Assembly (NCBI GenBank): GCA_021613375.1
Contig: CM038710.1
Coordinates: forward strand, 31,361,136-31,425,135
Length of the DNA stretch: 64,000 nt
Source of the DNA: Megaleporinus macrocephalus
Lineage: Eukaryota > Chordata > Actinopteri > Characiformes > Anostomidae
Direction: 5' to 3'
The translations under genes were made by a program, and so were the position numbers. The notes beneath the pieces are model-generated. The model searched no databases, was not told the DNA's origin, and worked only from the letters and a program-made list of their open reading frames with translations. Below, piece by piece: positions 24,095 to 36,262 of the stretch (within the stretch, counting starts at the first letter, position 1; the number at the start of each line of letters is the position of its first letter).

Positions 24095-27003
24095 ATTTAA
24101 CCTGTAAAAATAAATAGATAAATAAATCTCTCCTCCCCTGTTTCTGGTTTCTCTCTTTGCTGGCTCATGGGAGTTTGCGGGCAAATTAAGCCTAATAACC
24201 AAGACAGCACAATGGCTTAAAATTCTGTTCCCCAATTAGTAGACTCATTACCAAAGCTCCTGCTAAGTACTGAATTAGTTAGAGGAGCGCCACAGAAAGA
24301 TCTTTCTTGATCCAATTCATAGAAATGCAGTTCTTTGAGCACGGAATGTGGAATAACCCAACATTAAAAAAAACCTTCCTATACTTAGTCTGTCACCAGC
24401 TCAGACAGTCAGTCAGTGCCATGATCCTTAGTGTTCAGAATTCCCCCAGCCACTCCAGAGTTAAATGATTCCATGCCATGTGAGTTATGCAGAATGACAC
24501 AACAATATATCACTTCCAGTATGGACAAAATGACTCAGTCTCTGATTCATCTGGGAAATGTTTGGAGTATCCAGGAGAACTTCAAGTGTTTTTCCACTGG
24601 ATTAAAGGCTACACAGGTGTCAGCTAGGGTTATCAAACATAGCAGAAGCTACAGTTTAAACTAGCCGAGGTGCTGCTGCTATTGCTCCCCCCTTTGCTGG
24701 TGGACAAAAGAGTTATATCCAGGATACAGCTGTGTTTGGAAAGACACTCCATAGAACGAGAGCCCAGGCAATCAGAGCATTCTTCTTGTTTGGCCAAGGT
24801 TTGTTACGAAACAGCTTTTACGTGATGTTCTGGAATATTAGGACTCTCTCTGATTTGAGTCTCCAGTGGCTCAGCTTGAAAACTCTGCAATCTCCACTAG
24901 AGTTATAGCCTGGTGGTCTCCAGCACTACAGTCGCCCTCTTCCTAACTAATAACCGCCCAATTAGCCCATCATAACAATTTTCAACTTTGCGTCCCTGTT
25001 TATGTCAACTCTGACATTAAAACTGAATAAATCTTTGTTGTGATACAGACACACATTTACGTCCAGCTGCTAGCCTTTCACAGAGTGCCAGGGAGCAATG
25101 AGACAGCCAAGCGTGAGGATTATGGACTACAAAGCTCTGCTTGTGAAACGCTTCAAGCAACAGCAAGAGCCTGTGTTTGACTGGGACAGTGTGAGGAGTC
25201 TCAGTAGTTCTAATCTGGGGAGGAACATTATAATCACTTTAAAGAGTTGGTAAAATGACGGCCACAGGCAAGACTGGCTCAGATATACTCTGCGTTTCAC
25301 CTACGCTAACCTGGTGGTCTGTTGTTGAGTTCATTTGACATTAAATAATAAGTCAACTGAAGGTAGCACACGCTCTATTGTTCTTTAATTACTAGGAGTT
25401 TCAAAGCAGTGAGATTACTTTAACTGTTTTTTTTTATATTGCAGATGTACAACAGTTACTCTTTTACTACAACTGCCCCCCTCCCCAAGGTTTAATGATG
25501 ACATTTGTGTGTCGTTATTAATTTTTACATTACCATTTACAACCTTTCTCTATCCTTTACAATAAATTAGGCTGTAAAAAACAAACTGACGCATGTAAAA
25601 AATGTACAATCTGTTCTGACTGGCAGCGTTCCAACAAACAGAGCTTTTTCATAAACGTCAGTAGGATCAGAGTCTCCGGAAGCAGCTCATACTGGACTAC
25701 AAACATCGATTTTAACAAGGACGAACTCAATGTTACAGCTTCTAAATTAAGTATTGAGGTCCTTCAAGCTACCTTCACAACTCCAAAAAGGCCAAGAGTC
25801 TGGGTTTGCTTATTCGTTCCGCTGGGAGCAAAGAATTGAACTTAAAGGCATTCCCAGCTGAGATCTCAACTGTCAAGTGAAAGCACTCTTGAAATGAGGT
25901 GGAGACACTTTCTGTTCTCGTTTCATTTTATCTGTTTGTTTATCTGTTACAGTTTTAGTTGATATATATTTGTACATATTTGTTGATATATATACACTAC
26001 CGCTCAAATCTTCCTTCCTTAACACAACAATGGACTGACGGGTCTCTAAAGAAAGTTGTATCTTTCTGGTCATTGTGAGTCGGTCAGCAAACCATCAACT
26101 GCTGATACTTCAGATACTAAACTAAGCTAGAATGCTGTTCTCCCTTTTATACTCACTCACTAGTAGATAGTTTTTCAGCTGTGTATTACAATTGAGCAAG
26201 AGTGTCCTAACAACCAATTAGTCCAATAACATCCTTAACTTGGATTGGCGGCCGTACCAGGAGATTTAGGCAGAGGACTGAGAATTACTGATAATAGAAC
26301 TATATGCAAAATAAGCCTCTACACAAAAATAGACTTTATTACAAACATTTTTATTCTTTAAAAATCATCTGATACCCTTACATTAATTGTGAAATGGACA
26401 ATATTGTTTGTGAATTGCACGAAAATTGCATGAAGTGAAATTCTAAATACTAAACTTTTGAGCAGTAGTGTATGTTTTTTTTTAATATATAAAGTATCTT
26501 TTTACACAGCTAAAACATGAATATATTCCAAAATCAATCAATAAATTGTAAAAAAAAATAAATCCAGTGTGTACAGTTTTGATGCAGAAAAATCACATGA
26601 AACTACTTTGCATTCACATTCAAGGCCTTTCTTTTATTTTTTAAATGTGAGGAAATCAGTTTCTTCCTTAAAATGTGCCGTACAGGCAAAGCTGCACTGC
26701 ATTCAGCATACACAGTGATATGTATACGTGTAAGAAATAGCAGTGTGTGTTTGTTACCTGTGCAGTCAAAGGCAGATAAAAATAGAAATCTATTGTAAAA
26801 CCACCTGCAGTCACTTGAATGAAAATAGGTCAATAGCAACACATCAAAGCAAACTGGTTCTCTCAACACACACCTGTGTTGTATGTAATCAGAACATTAC
26901 TTACTATACACACACAACTATAAGCTGCCTACAGCACCGTAGTAACATATTAAAATACTTCAGTTCAAACTAACTAACAGTTTCCCAAACTATACTTAAC
27001 TGT
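24095..27003. other. Non-coding stretch, nothing recognised
   Basis: About 2.9 kb of AT-rich intron-like DNA. I see no exon, no long repeat and no structural RNA. Confidence 0.4.
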
Positions 27004-27019
27004 GACCGTGTGTGCGTGT

Positions 27020-27063
<44 letters not shown>
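27004..27063. repeat. (GT)n microsatellite
   Basis: A GT-rich tract with GCGT interruptions in the first half and a pure GT run in the second. Confidence 0.95.
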
Positions 27064-27065
<2 letters not shown>

Positions 27066-28746
27066 GGTCACTCAGACAGCTTGGCAGCACCACAAGACCT
27101 GGCACACACATAAATCGCTTCATTGAGCCTCACCTGCCTGTACCCCAGGCAACAAAGATTACTACAACTGAGCAACCTGTGCACTTACCTGTGCACCAAC
27201 ATGAGCACAGAGATCTAAGCTCTGTAAGAATACCAAGGAATGGAAAGACTACTGATGCACAGTATGAGTTAGGGACAACAGATGTGCCAAGCACATGACA
27301 ACCCTGATCAGGGATGCTAGTTTTAATGACAACATAATAATAACATATATTATATAAAAGCATAATATAGCATATGTATCAGACAATTCACACTTCTTTA
27401 ATCTTCATATCATCAGCAAAAGCCTTTAAATTAACTGTTAGCATTATTATATGCGAAATCTTTAAATGAATTCAGGCGAAAGCATTGTAAATCATAGAAA
27501 CATGACCACCTGCCCTCAAAGTAACAGCGTTTTCCAGGTGGATGTTGGAGGCAGAGAGGTCTCAGAAAGAAACAGACAGGCACAATTTAAATTATAGGAC
27601 AATAAGGAGAACGCTCACTGTAGGGTATGTGCTAAGAAGCTGGTATACCATGGAGGCGCCACAGGTTTGATGAATAATCTCAAATGAGTAAATACAGCAA
27701 CCGAGTAGCGTTTCGTGTATAATCTAACTCAGCTCTGACTTTAACTGAATCTCTCCATTCTCCCTTTTTAATTTAACTGTAATTTAATGTACAGCGTGTT
27801 TAAACCTCAACACCACAAGCAGCAGATCTGTTTATTTTGATAACGTTCCAAGTTTTCACCTCTGTATTTCTAGAACAGTCTACTTCACACAATGTTAGCA
27901 CAGCAGAGGAGCTGCTCTGTAATCTCACTTTAGCATATCACTGTTTAAAATGTAGGTTAGAATACTATAGAAATGGTGGTCTGTGATTTGACAGCTGGTG
28001 AAAATACTGTTCAAACACTGAAGCACTGATAAAAATGGAGGCATAAAACTGTTTTCAAACAGACGACTTAAAACCCCAGTAATCAACAAAATATCAACGA
28101 GCATTCAAACACTGTAAAATGTTGTTTGGTCAGCTATAATAAACAGCAAACATTTAAATGGTAAACAGAGATCAATGTGTATTAGTGTTTTTCAGACATA
28201 TTTAGAATATACAGATACTGAGATTCACTGATATTATAGTTGGGCTTAAAAGATTCTATGAGAAATCAAGTTAACTTCATTACTACAAAGATATACAGCT
28301 GATATTGTTATTGCTGTCGCTTACGCTATTTGCTTGTGGTGTGAAGACATTATGTGACGGTGTGGATTGCAAACTGGAGAAAGAGTGGAGAGTCGATCCA
28401 AAGAGACGTGCCAGACAAAATGACAACAAGTGTCCAAAGATTAGAAGTGTTTCAGGCTGGAAAACAAAAACCCTGGACAGTGTGTCTATTGAAAAAGAAA
28501 AAAAAAACTAGCCTCCCATGATCCTACAATCCAGTCCAGACCTAACACAGCCTAAAGTTAGCTTTAGCATTTACTGCTAATCAACATCAGTTGAGGCCAG
28601 TAAAGAGAGAGTGTTAATTAGGGATATATGCAGAGGGCAGGTAAGCACGTTAATCAGTATGGGAGGCAGTTATGACGTCTTCAAGTTAGCTAAGCTTTGC
28701 ATTCATGTTATTAAGCGGAGTCATTCCCTTCCTCTTTCACGGTCTC

Positions 28747-28748
<2 letters not shown>
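27064..28748. other. Non-coding stretch, nothing recognised
   Basis: AT-rich; open frames short and without motifs. Confidence 0.4.

Positions 28749-28789
<41 letters not shown>
28749..28789. repeat. (CA)n microsatellite
   Basis: About 20 uninterrupted CA units. Confidence 0.95.
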
Positions 28790-28791
<2 letters not shown>

Positions 28792-31009
28792 ACCCTCAGA
28801 ATGCAAAATACCAGCTGAAAGCACTGGTGCTTAAAATGCACCAATCCAATACATATGCAGTACAATATACAGGTATATTCAGTATCGCTAGACTGCAATA
28901 AGTAATGTCAGCAGATGTATGGCAGCCCCCGGGTACCAAGGTGGGCACTACAAGGGTTTAGTTTTCACTGACCAAACTGCTGCATGGAATTTAAGCAAGA
29001 ACAATGATTACCAATTATAAACAAAAAACAATTATAATCAAATTCAAGCAAATATCATGTAGCAAACTTGCATAACATTCTATTTTTAATAACAATTTTA
29101 CAATTCAGCAACATTTTAATCCCTAAAGGTTTAAAGGACTGAAGTGAATGCTTCTGACATTATATTCAAACATTTAAATATAGGAACATACTGCAGATGT
29201 ACAGCGTACAATGTTCTGAGGCCTTCATGTTTGCTATTACAATTAAGCCAGTCTATGATAAACCCAATTTCTTCAGTAGAATGTCTGAAAAATGAGATTT
29301 GAAAGCACAAACCCGATAAGCACATCTAATCTCACTGCTGCTTTGCTTTCATCTCACTAGACAGGACGCCCAGGCTGTACAGCTTGCTTTCAGCATGCAG
29401 GTGTTAAACTAGCAAAGTCCTAATAAGCTTCTTTAGCAGTTTCTTAACCAAACTATCAACATCTGCCAGCGAGTGCGCTAAGCCAGTGCAGACATCGGCT
29501 GGGGGGGGGAGGGTCATTAAGACAGCCAACCAGAGACTGAATGCTCCTGCCAAGGACAGAGGATTAGCTTTAATGGAACTGTCTTGAAAGGAGAACTCCT
29601 CTTGCTGTTACCTCAACTGACTAAGACATTGTGGATTGTGCTTTGGTTAAAAAAGTCCCTCCATTCTGCTGACTTAGGGCCAGCTTTCCTTACCCAAACC
29701 CCAACATAAACCACCTTTACATAAACAACAAAGCTGATCTGAACCCTTCGTTTGTGTGAACAAGCAACTCTCACACTACAGTGGCAATGACTGCAGGACG
29801 AGACACTCCATGTTCTTACAGGGGGGCAATAAAACATTTTAAGAACTGTTCTCCTTCTGGTGAAATCGTACCGCAGCAATGAGATGAAAAAGATTCTTCA
29901 CTGTAAATGTTCGCAGCCTGAGAATGACTAATCTATCCATCTTAGAGACGCATGCACTTAAAATCAAATCGCTTTTTCCAGGATAGAAAGTGTTCCAACA
30001 GGTCTAACCAGTCTGGCCCGGTGTAAACCATCACATAAACAAACGATACAGCCTCTCCACTGCAGCTCCATACACCCAACGCCTGGAATGTCAGCAATTA
30101 CATAATAATCCACGTACTTCTCCATAAGATTGGAGTGGAGACAAGACCCATTGTACGCAACAGCTCCCTTGCTGTTCATTTGTGACTCATTTGTGATTGT
30201 TAGGGGGACGATGTCCGTTTCCTGTCCGTAGTTGATTGTGATTGAGTTTCCATCGTCTCTTTGTTCTGCGCAATTTGACGGAGCTCAGCCGTGTTTCCCC
30301 TCACAGCTCCAGGCGACCCCTGGGATCATACAGCCGACGCTCTGACTCCTGAGCCCTGGCCAGGCCCTGGGGCTGCGATGTTACATGCTCATCGAGCTGG
30401 ACATTAGGTCTGTCTGTACACGCTGCTTCCCCTCGTTAATGTGAACCACCACTCCCTTGCGCACACAGTCACAGATCCACACCCAAACCTCACCGATGAC
30501 CTAAACTAGGCACAAGCTAATTACCGCTTTTTCTTTTCTAAAGGACATGCGGATTTCCTGAACTTACTCTGGACAAACACTCACTGTGGTTGTGTCCAGT
30601 ACGATAGAAGCAAGAACACGGTACAAGCAATTAGGCCATGAGTCACCTAACTACTTTGTAATGTCCAGGTCAATATCCAAATGAGAAGCAGAACAACAAC
30701 AATATCAGTAGCCAATAAAAAGCATAGCTTGTGGGAACATGGCTATCGGTATAAAACCCTTAAAGCCCTTGACTAGCAATATATATATATGGCATATATT
30801 ATTAGTAAAATAATCAATAAACTCTGAGATGGCTCATGTCCCAGAAAAGCTCACAATCATGTGTTTTAATACTGTGCAAGTTAAAGATCTACTGAGGCCA
30901 AATAAATCTAAAGTCCTAGAACTAAGACAATGCATGGTATCATATGAAGAGTAACGTCCATGGTAATTGGTCAAAGTAGGTTTTATAGTATGTCCACATC
31001 ACCTACACT
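28790..31009. other. Non-coding stretch with a GC-richer patch
   Basis: Mostly AT-rich. The part at about 30,260-30,480 is clearly more GC-rich and repeat-free, and might be a regulatory element of the presumed intron. No exon recognised. Confidence 0.35.
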
Positions 31010-31400
31010 ATATCATAAATAATAAGGTATAACATCAAATTCGTACTCCAGACAATAGGGGGCAACATATCACCAGAAAAATGCAATCTCCTTTTTAAAA
31101 GAAATGCTGTTCAGCATCACACTTCATTCCTTTATTCGCCAAGAACGTCTCCAGCAGTGGAAGGTTAACTCTTGATTTGCCTTTCTTACTTCGCTTCTAG
31201 TTACTGGTCCATTCATTGCCTACAAGAGTATGTGAGCAGTGCAGAGCGGAGCAACAACTGGATTTCGACTGGAGAGCAAAGCATCTTTCCAGAAAGTCAG
31301 AGCATCAGTGTTGCTCCAAGTCTGCTCCAGTATCACTCCATCCTGTGAGATGGGTTGACTACCTCTGTGTGACATGAGTGATGCAGCATCTTGCGTCATT
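31010..31400 (+). mobile_element. Partial copy of the 40.2-kb repeat (family D)
   Basis: CTCCAGACAATAGGGGGCAAC corresponds to CTCCAAACAGTAGGGGGCAGC near 40,203, and CATTCCTTTATTCGCCAAGA to CATCCCTTTATTTAACCAAGA near 40,355. The copy is 5' and 3' incomplete; boundaries are approximate. Confidence 0.6.
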
Positions 31401-31519
31401 TATACTCAGCTGTGTAGCATATACTATTTTGTCACTTCGCTTTTAAAAGAGTGTTACACGACAAGGCTGGCCAGAGCAAGTTAGTTAGCATTTTACTTTC
31501 AGTACCTTTTTACCAGAAG

Positions 31520-31890
31520 GTAAAATATTGAATATCGGGATATTATGTTTTGTGATACTGTATCAATTCTCAAAAACTGGCACACAAATTCCTGGCAGAC
31601 AGTGAACCACTGTGTTGTGTTTAAACCTCTGACCACCTGATGGCAATTTTGTAATCCATTTTCAGCTGCACTCCAACAATAACAAGCAGCACAAGGGCGC
31701 AATGCTAGCATAAGCATTGACAAACCTGTTCATATAGTGGTGTGTTTTAATAGTAGCATTTGAAAAATATATTACTTTACTATAATATTACTATATATTA
31801 CTTTGTTTGCAGTCTCGCAATATACTGAATCGTGACCACTGCATCACAATATGTATTGTATCGCCAGATTCTTGGCAATACACAGCCCTA
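31520..31890 (+). mobile_element. Family B hAT-like MITE
   Basis: Begins near AATATCGGGATATTATG, contains the CACAAGGGCGCAATGC core, and ends GGCAATACACAGCCCTA. It directly abuts the SINE piece that follows. Confidence 0.8.
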
Positions 31891-32045
31891 AACAGGACAT
31901 GACTTGAGCAAGGCACCTAACCCCAAACTGCTCCCTGGGTGCTGTGAATAGGGCTGCCCCCTGCTCCTGCTCACTGCCCCCTCGTATGTGTGTGTATATG
32001 GGTGTTTCACTGCACAGATGGATAAATGCCAATATGGCAAATGTT
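31891..32045 (+). mobile_element. Fish tRNA-type SINE relic
   Basis: GAGCAAGGCACCTAACCCC, CTGCTCCCTGGGTGCTG, GGCTGCCCCCTGCTCC and the tail phrase GATGGATAAATGCC form the classic fish SINE body, seen here in the complement of the 10.4-kb copy. Confidence 0.75.
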
Positions 32046-33239
32046 CTTAATTCTAAATACAGCCTTTCTCCTTTAAGCCTTTAGCCAGAAGCACAGCACT
32101 CACTCTTCGCTCCTGTATTTGCAGGGAAAGCAAATCAGAGCACGGACCATTTCATACTAGTCAATCCGAAAAATCTAGGGGGGCATTTGATTTGCACACC
32201 ACCAAACAAACACCAACCCATTACCATCAGACTGATTCAAGTTTTATTGGTTAATGAGGGGCGATATGAACCAAACACATCCTGGATTTCCCCCCACGAT
32301 CAGTAGCTCAGCAGGTTCCCTCTGCCATATACACTGATAGGTACTTCAGGAGATATGCTATCTGATTGCACGTCATATGATGCAAACCCTGTCTCTCAGA
32401 TGTGGTCACGACTTCACTGAGACGCAGAGGCCAGAAATGCTCAATCGGTTATATATACACACTGAACTCAAAGCGCTGCAGCCCACCCAGACAATGGATG
32501 TACAAGCCGAACTTTTGGGATCCCCTCCTACTTTCTAGCAGTGAATCAACGTACAACGTGGCTCTCCCCCTAACAAAGGAATACGAATACGTTTAATTGC
32601 AGTATCATAGCCTGAATCCTGAAACAGCTCCGAGAAAAGCCTGAGCAGGGTCTCCTGTATTTTGGAGTCATGGCTCCGGCAGCCCGCTGTTGAAACACTG
32701 GGCAACACCCAGACTAAAGACAGGGAATTTCGAGGGGGCTTCATTGTCCTTGCTTCTCTGACGACTAGCTGTTTTTTTCCTTTGGTCAGAGGAGTAAGAA
32801 TTATACTTGAATATAACAATATGACTACGACGAGGCTGTTCAACTCCTTAGTCTGGAAAATGCTAGTCAACACTTACGTAGCGAAAAGGTTCGAGTTGAA
32901 TGGAAGCGTAACGCGAACGTGAGGTAACTGTTAACGTTAGTCTGCAGCCATGAATAGTAAAAAATATGTATTATTTATTATCGGTATCTGTTTGCTATAA
33001 ATCTAGCCAATCTCGCAACAAAAAAAGACACGTAGCTAAAAAAAACTAAAAAAATTAGCCTTCGTATCCGCATTGTTAAGGCACCTGACAACCAGCTACC
33101 ATGACTGCGTGAAACAGTAACGTTTCGTTAACTTACGGCTTTTTTCTCGTGTACAAAAGCCTTAAAACAAGAAAAAGAACAATGAAATAAAATGCTGGGG
33201 TCCCTAAGAAGTGGGTCTCCTCCTCGAGCTGAAGTTGTC
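32046..33239. other. Non-coding; intron 1 of the F-BAR gene
   Basis: Directly downstream (minus sense) of the F-BAR exon. A minus frame at about 32,535-32,690 reads KIQETLLRLFSELFQDSGY, which looks amphipathic but has no flanking donor that I can accept. CpG content rises from about 32.8 kb toward the promoter. Confidence 0.4.
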
Positions 33240-33365
33240 TGCTTACTCGCCAGCTTCTTGTTCAAATTTTTTCCAATTCCACCTTAAATGCTGTAGCAGT
33301 TACATGTAACTGCTGCACCATTTAAGGTGGAACGGGAAAATTGGAACAAGAAGCTGACTCCAGCC
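33240..33365. repeat. Long palindrome at the start of a repeat unit
   Basis: The left arm, CAGCTTCTTGTTC through CCACCTTAAATG to GTTACA, is the inverted copy of the right arm TGTAAC, CATTTAAGGTGG, GAACAAGAAGCTG. Arms are about 55 bases with small mismatches. The centre GTTACATGTAAC is a perfect dyad near 33,303. The right arm is the start of the repeat unit found again at 34,205 and beyond. Confidence 0.85.
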
Positions 33366-33662
33366 CCGTCCGAGAATAGTGGCACAACCCCGAATCGCTT
33401 CTTTGACTACAATCTAGCCTCATTAACTGACCAAACCGACAATATCATCACGTTGTCCTTCACGAATCCGTCTCTTTTGTCTATCCACGGTTTCAGAGGT
33501 AAAGTTAGCCAGTTAGCTCCGTCTGCACACATATTGTCATTATGAGAGCTAACATGGGAGGCTGGTATGAACCCTGGCCAAGGTAAACCTACCAGCAGCA
33601 CCTTTTTTAAGTCACACACTCACACAAAAGCGGCGAGACGAGGATAGTTAAACGTTTCTTAC

Positions 33663-33686
33663 CCACAGGTCCGTTCCCCAACTCAT
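33663..33686 (-). CDS. First coding exon of an F-BAR protein (FNBP1/FNBP1L family)
   Basis: Reads ATG AGT TGG GGA ACG GAC CTG TGG then GTAAGAAA, giving MSWGTDLW and a consensus donor in phase 0. Known family fact: FNBP1 and FNBP1L begin MSWGTELWDQF, TRIP10 begins MDWGTELWDQF, and the first coding exon ends at this Trp. The Met-Ser start favours FNBP1 or FNBP1L over TRIP10. Glu6 is replaced by Asp here. These proteins bend membranes through the F-BAR domain and recruit N-WASP and dynamin through SH3. I could not find the next exon (DQF...HTQWG) in the remaining 33 kb, so intron 1 is long, as in mammals, or this exon is a duplicate. The ATG has A at -3, and the upstream sequence is CpG-containing as for a promoter. 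Confidence 0.75.
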
Positions 33687-33970
33687 TTTTCTACGCACTG
33701 AAGAAGAAAAAGCTCCAAAACTGAGGACTTCTCCGCGGCTCTCAACTCACAGGCGGAGTGTCTCGCCGTCTGCCGTCGCCTTAGTTCAACCAACGTAAAA
33801 GCCAGCAGCAACACTACGGCCTCTCCATTTCCCACACACAGCCAACAGCGCGGACTCTCGACTCAGCAACGACACACAAATACAAAAAAATCCTCCAAAA
33901 ATGACGGAGGATGGACAGAAGGCGGCCCAATGCTACCACCGCGTGTCCACAGTCGAGAAGTTCATGGTTG
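33687..33970 (-). promoter_or_regulatory. 5' UTR/promoter region of the F-BAR gene
   Basis: The sequence upstream of the MSWGTDLW exon is CpG-containing (CCGCGG, GGCGGAG, GCCGTCTGCCGTCGCC read on plus) in an AT-rich surround. No TATA box is obvious, which fits a housekeeping CpG-type promoter. The start site cannot be read from sequence. A 58-codon plus-strand frame at 33,901-34,077 runs away from it and ends in repeat DNA. Confidence 0.55.
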
Positions 33971-34204
33971 TCGTGTTGGTTTTCGTGTCCATGCCTAAAA
34001 AAAATGCTGTATCACTAACATCACAGGGGAGAGCGATACCACCGACATCACTGCTTATCGATCCGGTTATCAAATAATACCGCGGCTCACATTTCCATAC
34101 CAACCTGTTTTGGCTAGTTTTTCGCACCAACATGACTATAAAAAGATCCAGCAAACACACAACGTTGTCTACTTTCTTACAACATTACCTGAAATGTGCC
34201 AGAA

Positions 34205-36190
34205 TGTAACTGCTGCACCATTTAAGGTGGAATGGGAAAATTCAAACAAGAAGCTGACTTTAGCCCCAACCGAGAACCTTTTTTAACTGACCAAGCCAAC
34301 AATATCATCATATTATCCTTCATGAAGTCATCTCTTTTAACTAAGCGTGAGGTAAAGTTAGCCAGTAACCACCAATATCACTGCTTATCAATCCAGTTAT
34401 CAAGTAATAATGTGGCTCATGTTCTGAGACTGTTTTGGCTAGTTTTTCGTTTCAATATGCCTAAAGAAAGATCAAGCAAACACACAATGCTGTCACAACG
34501 TTGTCTACTTTCTTACAATGTTACCTGAAAGGTGCCAGAATGTAACTGCTACACCATTTAAGGTGGAATGGGAAAATTCGAACAAGAAGCTGACTTTAGC
34601 CCCGTCCGAGAGCCTTTTTTAACTGACCAAGACAATATCACAATGTTACCCTTCATGAAGTCATCTCTTTTAACTAAGCGTAAGGGAAAGTTAGTCAGTA
34701 ACCACCAATATCACTGCTTATCGATCCAGTTATCAAGTAATACCGCGGCTCACATTTCCATACCAACCTGTTTTGGCTAGTTTTTCGCACCAACATGACT
34801 ATAAAAAGATCCAGCAAACACACAACGTTGTCTACTTTCTTACAACATTACCTGAAATGTGCCAGAATGTAACTGCTGCACCATTTAAGGTGGAATGGGA
34901 AAATTCAAACAAGAAGCTGACTTTAGCCCCAACCGAGAACCTTTTTTAACTGACCAAGCCAACAATATCATCATATTATCCTTCATGAAGTCATCTCTTT
35001 TAACTAAGCGTGAGGTAAAGTTAGCCAGTAACCACCAATATCACTGCTTATCAATCCAGTTATCAAGTAATAATGTGGCTCATGTTCTGAGACTGTTTTG
35101 GCTAGTTTTTCGTTTCAATATGCCTAAAGAAAGATCAAGCAAACACACAATGCTGTCACAACGTTGTCTACTTTCTTACAATGTTACCTGAAAGGTGCCA
35201 GAATGTAACTGCTACACCATTTAAGGTGGAATGGGAAAATTCGAACAAGAAGCTGACTTTAGCCCCGTCCGAGAGCCTTTTTTAACTGACCAAGACAATA
35301 TCACAATGTTACCCTTCATGAAGTCATCTCTTTTAACTAAGCGTAAGGGAAAGTTAGTCAGTAACCACCAATATCACTGCTTATCGATCCAGTTATCAAG
35401 TAATACCGCGGCTCACATTTCCATACCAACCTGTTTTGGCTAGTTTTTCGCACCAACATGACTATAAAAAGATCCAGCAAACACACAACGTTGTCTACTT
35501 TCTTACAACATTACCTGAAATGTGCCAGAATGTAACTGCTGCACCATTTAAGGTGGAATGGGAAAATTCAAACAAGAAGCTGACTTTAGCCCCAACCGAG
35601 AACCTTTTTTAACTGACCAAGCCAACAATATCATCATATTATCCTTCATGAAGTCATCTCTTTTAACTAAGCGTGAGGTAAAGTTAGCCAGTAACCACCA
35701 ATATCACTGCTTATCAATCCAGTTATCAAGTAATAATGTGGCTCATGTTCTGAGACTGTTTTGGCTAGTTTTTCGTTTCAATATGCCTAAAGAAAGATCA
35801 AGCAAACACACAATGCTGTCACAACGTTGTCTACTTTCTTACAACGTTACCTGAAAGGTGCCAGAATGTAACTGCTGCACCATTTAAGGTGGAATGGGAA
35901 AATTTGAACAAGAAGCTGACTGCAGCCCCGTCCACGAGCCTTTTTTAACTGACCAAACCATCAATATCATCACATTATCCTTCATGAATTCATCTCTTTT
36001 GTCTAAGCGTGAGGTAAAGTTAGCCAGTTACCACCAATATCACTGCTTATCAATCCAGTTATCAAGTAATATTGCAGCTCATGTTCTAAGACTAAACTGT
36101 TTTGGCTAGTTTTTCGCATCGACGTGCCTAAAAAAGATCCAGCAAACACAAAATGTTGTCACAACATTGCTATAATGTTGTCTAAACAAG
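34205..36190. repeat. Tandem array, 663-base higher-order period
   Basis: Six units start with TGTAACTGCT[GA]CACC at 34,205, 34,541, 34,868, 35,204, 35,531 and 35,867. Spacing alternates 336, 327, 336, 327, 336, so type A and type B units alternate. The three A units encode the same spurious 98-residue frame with no change. The first two B units share an identical 70-residue frame, and the third B unit is diverged. This points to recent unequal exchange of an AB dimer. The frames are not genes: they lack family motifs and are confined to the repeat. Confidence 0.95.
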
Positions 36191-36262
36191 ATTGACTACT
36201 CAACGTTACTACTAAATTATGTTTTTTAGGTATTATTTCTACCTGTTGGCAACATAGCAATA

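Larger units (their letters stand above)
33302..34204. repeat. Interrupted, CpG-rich copy of the 330-base unit
   Basis: 33,302-33,515 matches the first half of the array unit (TGTAACTGCTGCACC to GTTAGCCAGTTA). About 33,970-34,204 matches the second half (CACTGCTTATCGATCC to ATGTGCCAGAA). Between them lie about 450 bases absent from the array units, and these hold the F-BAR promoter and first exon. This copy keeps more CpG than the array copies. Confidence 0.75.

Noticed and set aside
34232..36109. Six open frames of 70-98 codons between 34.2 and 36.1 kb as a small gene family
   Set aside because: They recur with the 663-base repeat period, lie wholly inside the units, lack any family motif, and exist because the repeat is duplicated.
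34205..36190. CRISPR-like or bacterial repeat array
   Set aside because: Units are about 330 bases without spacers, and the surrounding genes have vertebrate GT-AG introns.
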